NCBI GenBank assembly: GCA_014763905.1
Contig: JACXUN010000044.1
Coordinates: 1 to 9,126, forward strand
Direction: 5' to 3'
Origin: Campylobacterales bacterium
GTDB taxonomy: Bacteria; Campylobacterota; Campylobacteria; Campylobacterales; Sulfurovaceae
DNA length: 9,126 nt
Under the pieces are notes generated by a model. The model did no database searches. It was not told the origin of the DNA and saw nothing but the letters and a program-made list of their open reading frames with translations. This document shows, piece by piece, positions 5,734-9,126 of the stretch (the first letter of the stretch is position 1; every line of letters starts with the position of its first letter). Both the position numbers and the translations under genes were made by a program.

Positions 5734-6849
5734 ATGCTACTTTTTACCCCGGGACCTACTCCAGTACCTGAATCTGTACGTCAAGCGATGGCAACACCGA
5801 CACTGCATCACCGAACGCCTGAGTTTGAGGCGATTTTCAAAGAGGCTCGTGAGCGAATGATGAAGCTATTTGGAATGGATGAGTGTGTGATGTTAGCGAG
5901 TTCTGGAACGGGGGCGATGCAGGCGTGTGTGATGAACTTGTGTACGACCAAAGCGTTGACCATCAATTCGGGAAAATTCGGTGAGCGATTTGGGAAGATC
6001 GCAACGGCAGTAGGTAAAGAATTGGTTGAATTGAAGTATGAGTGGGATACACCGGCTTCATTAGACGATGTTAAACAGGCTCTCTTAGATAATCCTGATA
6101 TCGATACCTTTTGTATCCAAGTGAGTGAGAGTGCGGGGGGATTGCGTCATCCGGTTGAGGCAATCGCAGCGTATATCAAGTCGGTCAATCCTGAGATTAT
6201 GGTAATCGCGGACGGGATTACCGCAGTGGGTGTGGAGCCGATTGATATTACGAATATCGATGCGTTGGTGACCGGAAGCCAAAAGGCGTTGATGCTGCCG
6301 CCGGGATTGGCGATGATCGGTTTGAGCAGCAAAGCGGTTGAGAAGATTGGAAAAGGGCAGGATTACTATTTCAATTTGGCCTCCGAGATTAAAAACCAGC
6401 AGAAAAACACGACGGCATATACAGCAGCGACGACCTTGATTATCGGACTCAATGCGATTTTTGATGAGATTGAAAAAACGGGCGGTGCTGAGGCACTTTA
6501 TGCTAATACTTTAGCTCGTGCCAAAGCAACTCAGGCGGCATTGGAAGCGATCGGGTTTGGGGTTTATCCGACGACTCCGGCTCTCTCGATGACGACGATT
6601 ATGGACGCAGATGCGGAAGCGATTCGTAAACTGCTTAAAAACAAGTACGGGGTCAATATGGCAGGTGGTCAAGACCACCTCAAAGGAAAAATCTTCCGTA
6701 TCAATCAGATGGGATTGATCCCGGTGTATGAATCGGCATGGGTCGTGAATGCCGTTGAATTGGCACTTGCCGATTTGGGACGACGACCGTTTGACGGGAC
6801 GGCGAACCGTGTCTTTAACGAGACCTATTTTAAGGGAAGTAGCGAATAG
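5734..6849 (+). CDS. Class V PLP-dependent aminotransferase (alanine/serine-glyoxylate aminotransferase-like)
   Basis: A cytoplasmic fold-type I PLP enzyme of 371 residues, a normal length. Family features seen: the N-terminal 'TPGPTPVPESV' (5-15) and 'HHRTPEF' (25-31), a phosphate-binding 'SSGTGAMQA' (56-64), 'ADGITAVG' with D160 expected to contact the pyridine nitrogen, K184 in 'TGSQKALMLPPG' as the Schiff-base lysine, and a C-terminal 'FRINQMG' (321-327), whose arginine matches the substrate-carboxylate arginine of the family. Members transaminate alanine, serine, aspartate or glyoxylate; the sequence does not fix the substrate. The start is supported by AAAGGA at 5723-5728. The stop codon abuts the ATG of hisZ, so the two are translationally linked. 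Operon partners suggest a biosynthetic rather than photorespiratory role, but this is inferred from context. Confidence 0.92.
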   Translation: MLLFTPGPTPVPESVRQAMATPTLHHRTPEFEAIFKEARERMMKLFGMDECVMLASSGTGAMQACVMNLCTTKALTINSGKFGERFGKIATAVGKELVELKYEWDTPASLDDVKQALLDNPDIDTFCIQVSESAGGLRHPVEAIAAYIKSVNPEIMVIADGITAVGVEPIDITNIDALVTGSQKALMLPPGLAMIGLSSKAVEKIGKGQDYYFNLASEIKNQQKNTTAYTAATTLIIGLNAIFDEIEKTGGAEALYANTLARAKATQAALEAIGFGVYPTTPALSMTTIMDADAEAIRKLLKNKYGVNMAGGQDHLKGKIFRINQMGLIPVYESAWVVNAVELALADLGRRPFDGTANRVFNETYFKGSSE

Positions 6850-8971
<2,122 letters not shown>

Positions 8972-8983
8972 GGAGGAGAGTTC

Positions 8984-9126
8984 ATGCGATTAAAAGCGAA
9001 ACAGACAGGTTATGTGGCTGCCAAAATTGGTATCGATTTAGCCAACGCTCCGTTTGTCACCATGCCAAAAGGCAAAGAGGCAGTGGTCAAAGTATGCAAA
9101 GAGATTATCGATGCCAATCTGAAGAT
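8984..9126 (+). CDS. DUF507 family protein, N-terminal part (truncated by window end)
   Basis: A reading frame opens at 8984 and runs off the window after 47 complete codons. It begins MRLKAKQTGYVAAKIGID and continues with 'NAPFVTMPKG' and 'VCKEIIDANLK', which matches the N-terminus of DUF507 proteins, small proteins of unknown function that I associate with genes next to purA in Campylobacterota. The Shine-Dalgarno AGGAGGAGAG (8971-8980) is near-ideal and begins on the last base of the purA stop codon, predicting strong, coupled translation. No function can be given, and the C-terminal part is not visible. Confidence 0.88.
   Translation, partial: MRLKAKQTGYVAAKIGIDLANAPFVTMPKGKEAVVKVCKEIIDANLK

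Overview
This window looks like chromosomal DNA from a member of the Campylobacterota (formerly Epsilonproteobacteria). It is probably a free-living sulfur- or hydrogen-oxidising type such as Sulfuricurvum or Sulfurimonas rather than a Campylobacter. The reasons are a full-length CiaB homologue, a hisZ-purA-DUF507 gene run, TATAAT -10 boxes with weak or absent -35 boxes, and a GC content that looks middling by eye, higher than is usual for Campylobacter. The genus is an inference; the class-level call is firmer.

Left part (1-3326, plus strand): a short leader precedes ciaB, which encodes a 614-residue CiaB-family protein carrying a clear HEFGH zinc-peptidase-like motif. After a small hairpin and a fresh promoter come two poorly characterised genes 20 bp apart: a soluble DUF6348-like protein and a single-span membrane protein resembling DUF4760. 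The second gene runs 77 bp into the 3' end of tex, which is convergent, so its last residues are encoded antisense to the Tex S1 domain.

Centre (3250-5733): tex (minus strand; YqgF/RNase H-like fold, helix-hairpin-helix, S1) is followed by a 390-bp divergent intergenic region. This region is the most unusual part of the window. It holds four short palindromes, each flanked on the same side by CTAC (GTAG when read on the minus strand). It also has a 25-bp-stem hairpin, a separate 8-bp inverted repeat, and a REP-like hairpin related to the widespread CGTTCCCACGC palindrome. GTAG-headed palindromes are the hallmark of REP elements mobilised by RAYT (TnpA-REP) proteins. No RAYT gene lies in the window. 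Candidate TATAAT boxes for tex (leftward) and for the aminotransferase operon (rightward) lie at and among these repeats.

Right part (5734-9126, plus strand): a tight operon of a class V PLP aminotransferase, a HisZ-like HisRS paralogue (0 bp spacing), purA (25 bp spacing) and the start of a DUF507 gene, whose Shine-Dalgarno begins at the last base of the purA stop codon. The named functions belong to amino-acid, histidine and purine biosynthesis.

No rRNA, tRNA, CRISPR array, insertion sequence, prophage or recognisable defence system was seen. The strongest candidates for something under-described are the REP cluster and the putative catalytic motif in CiaB.
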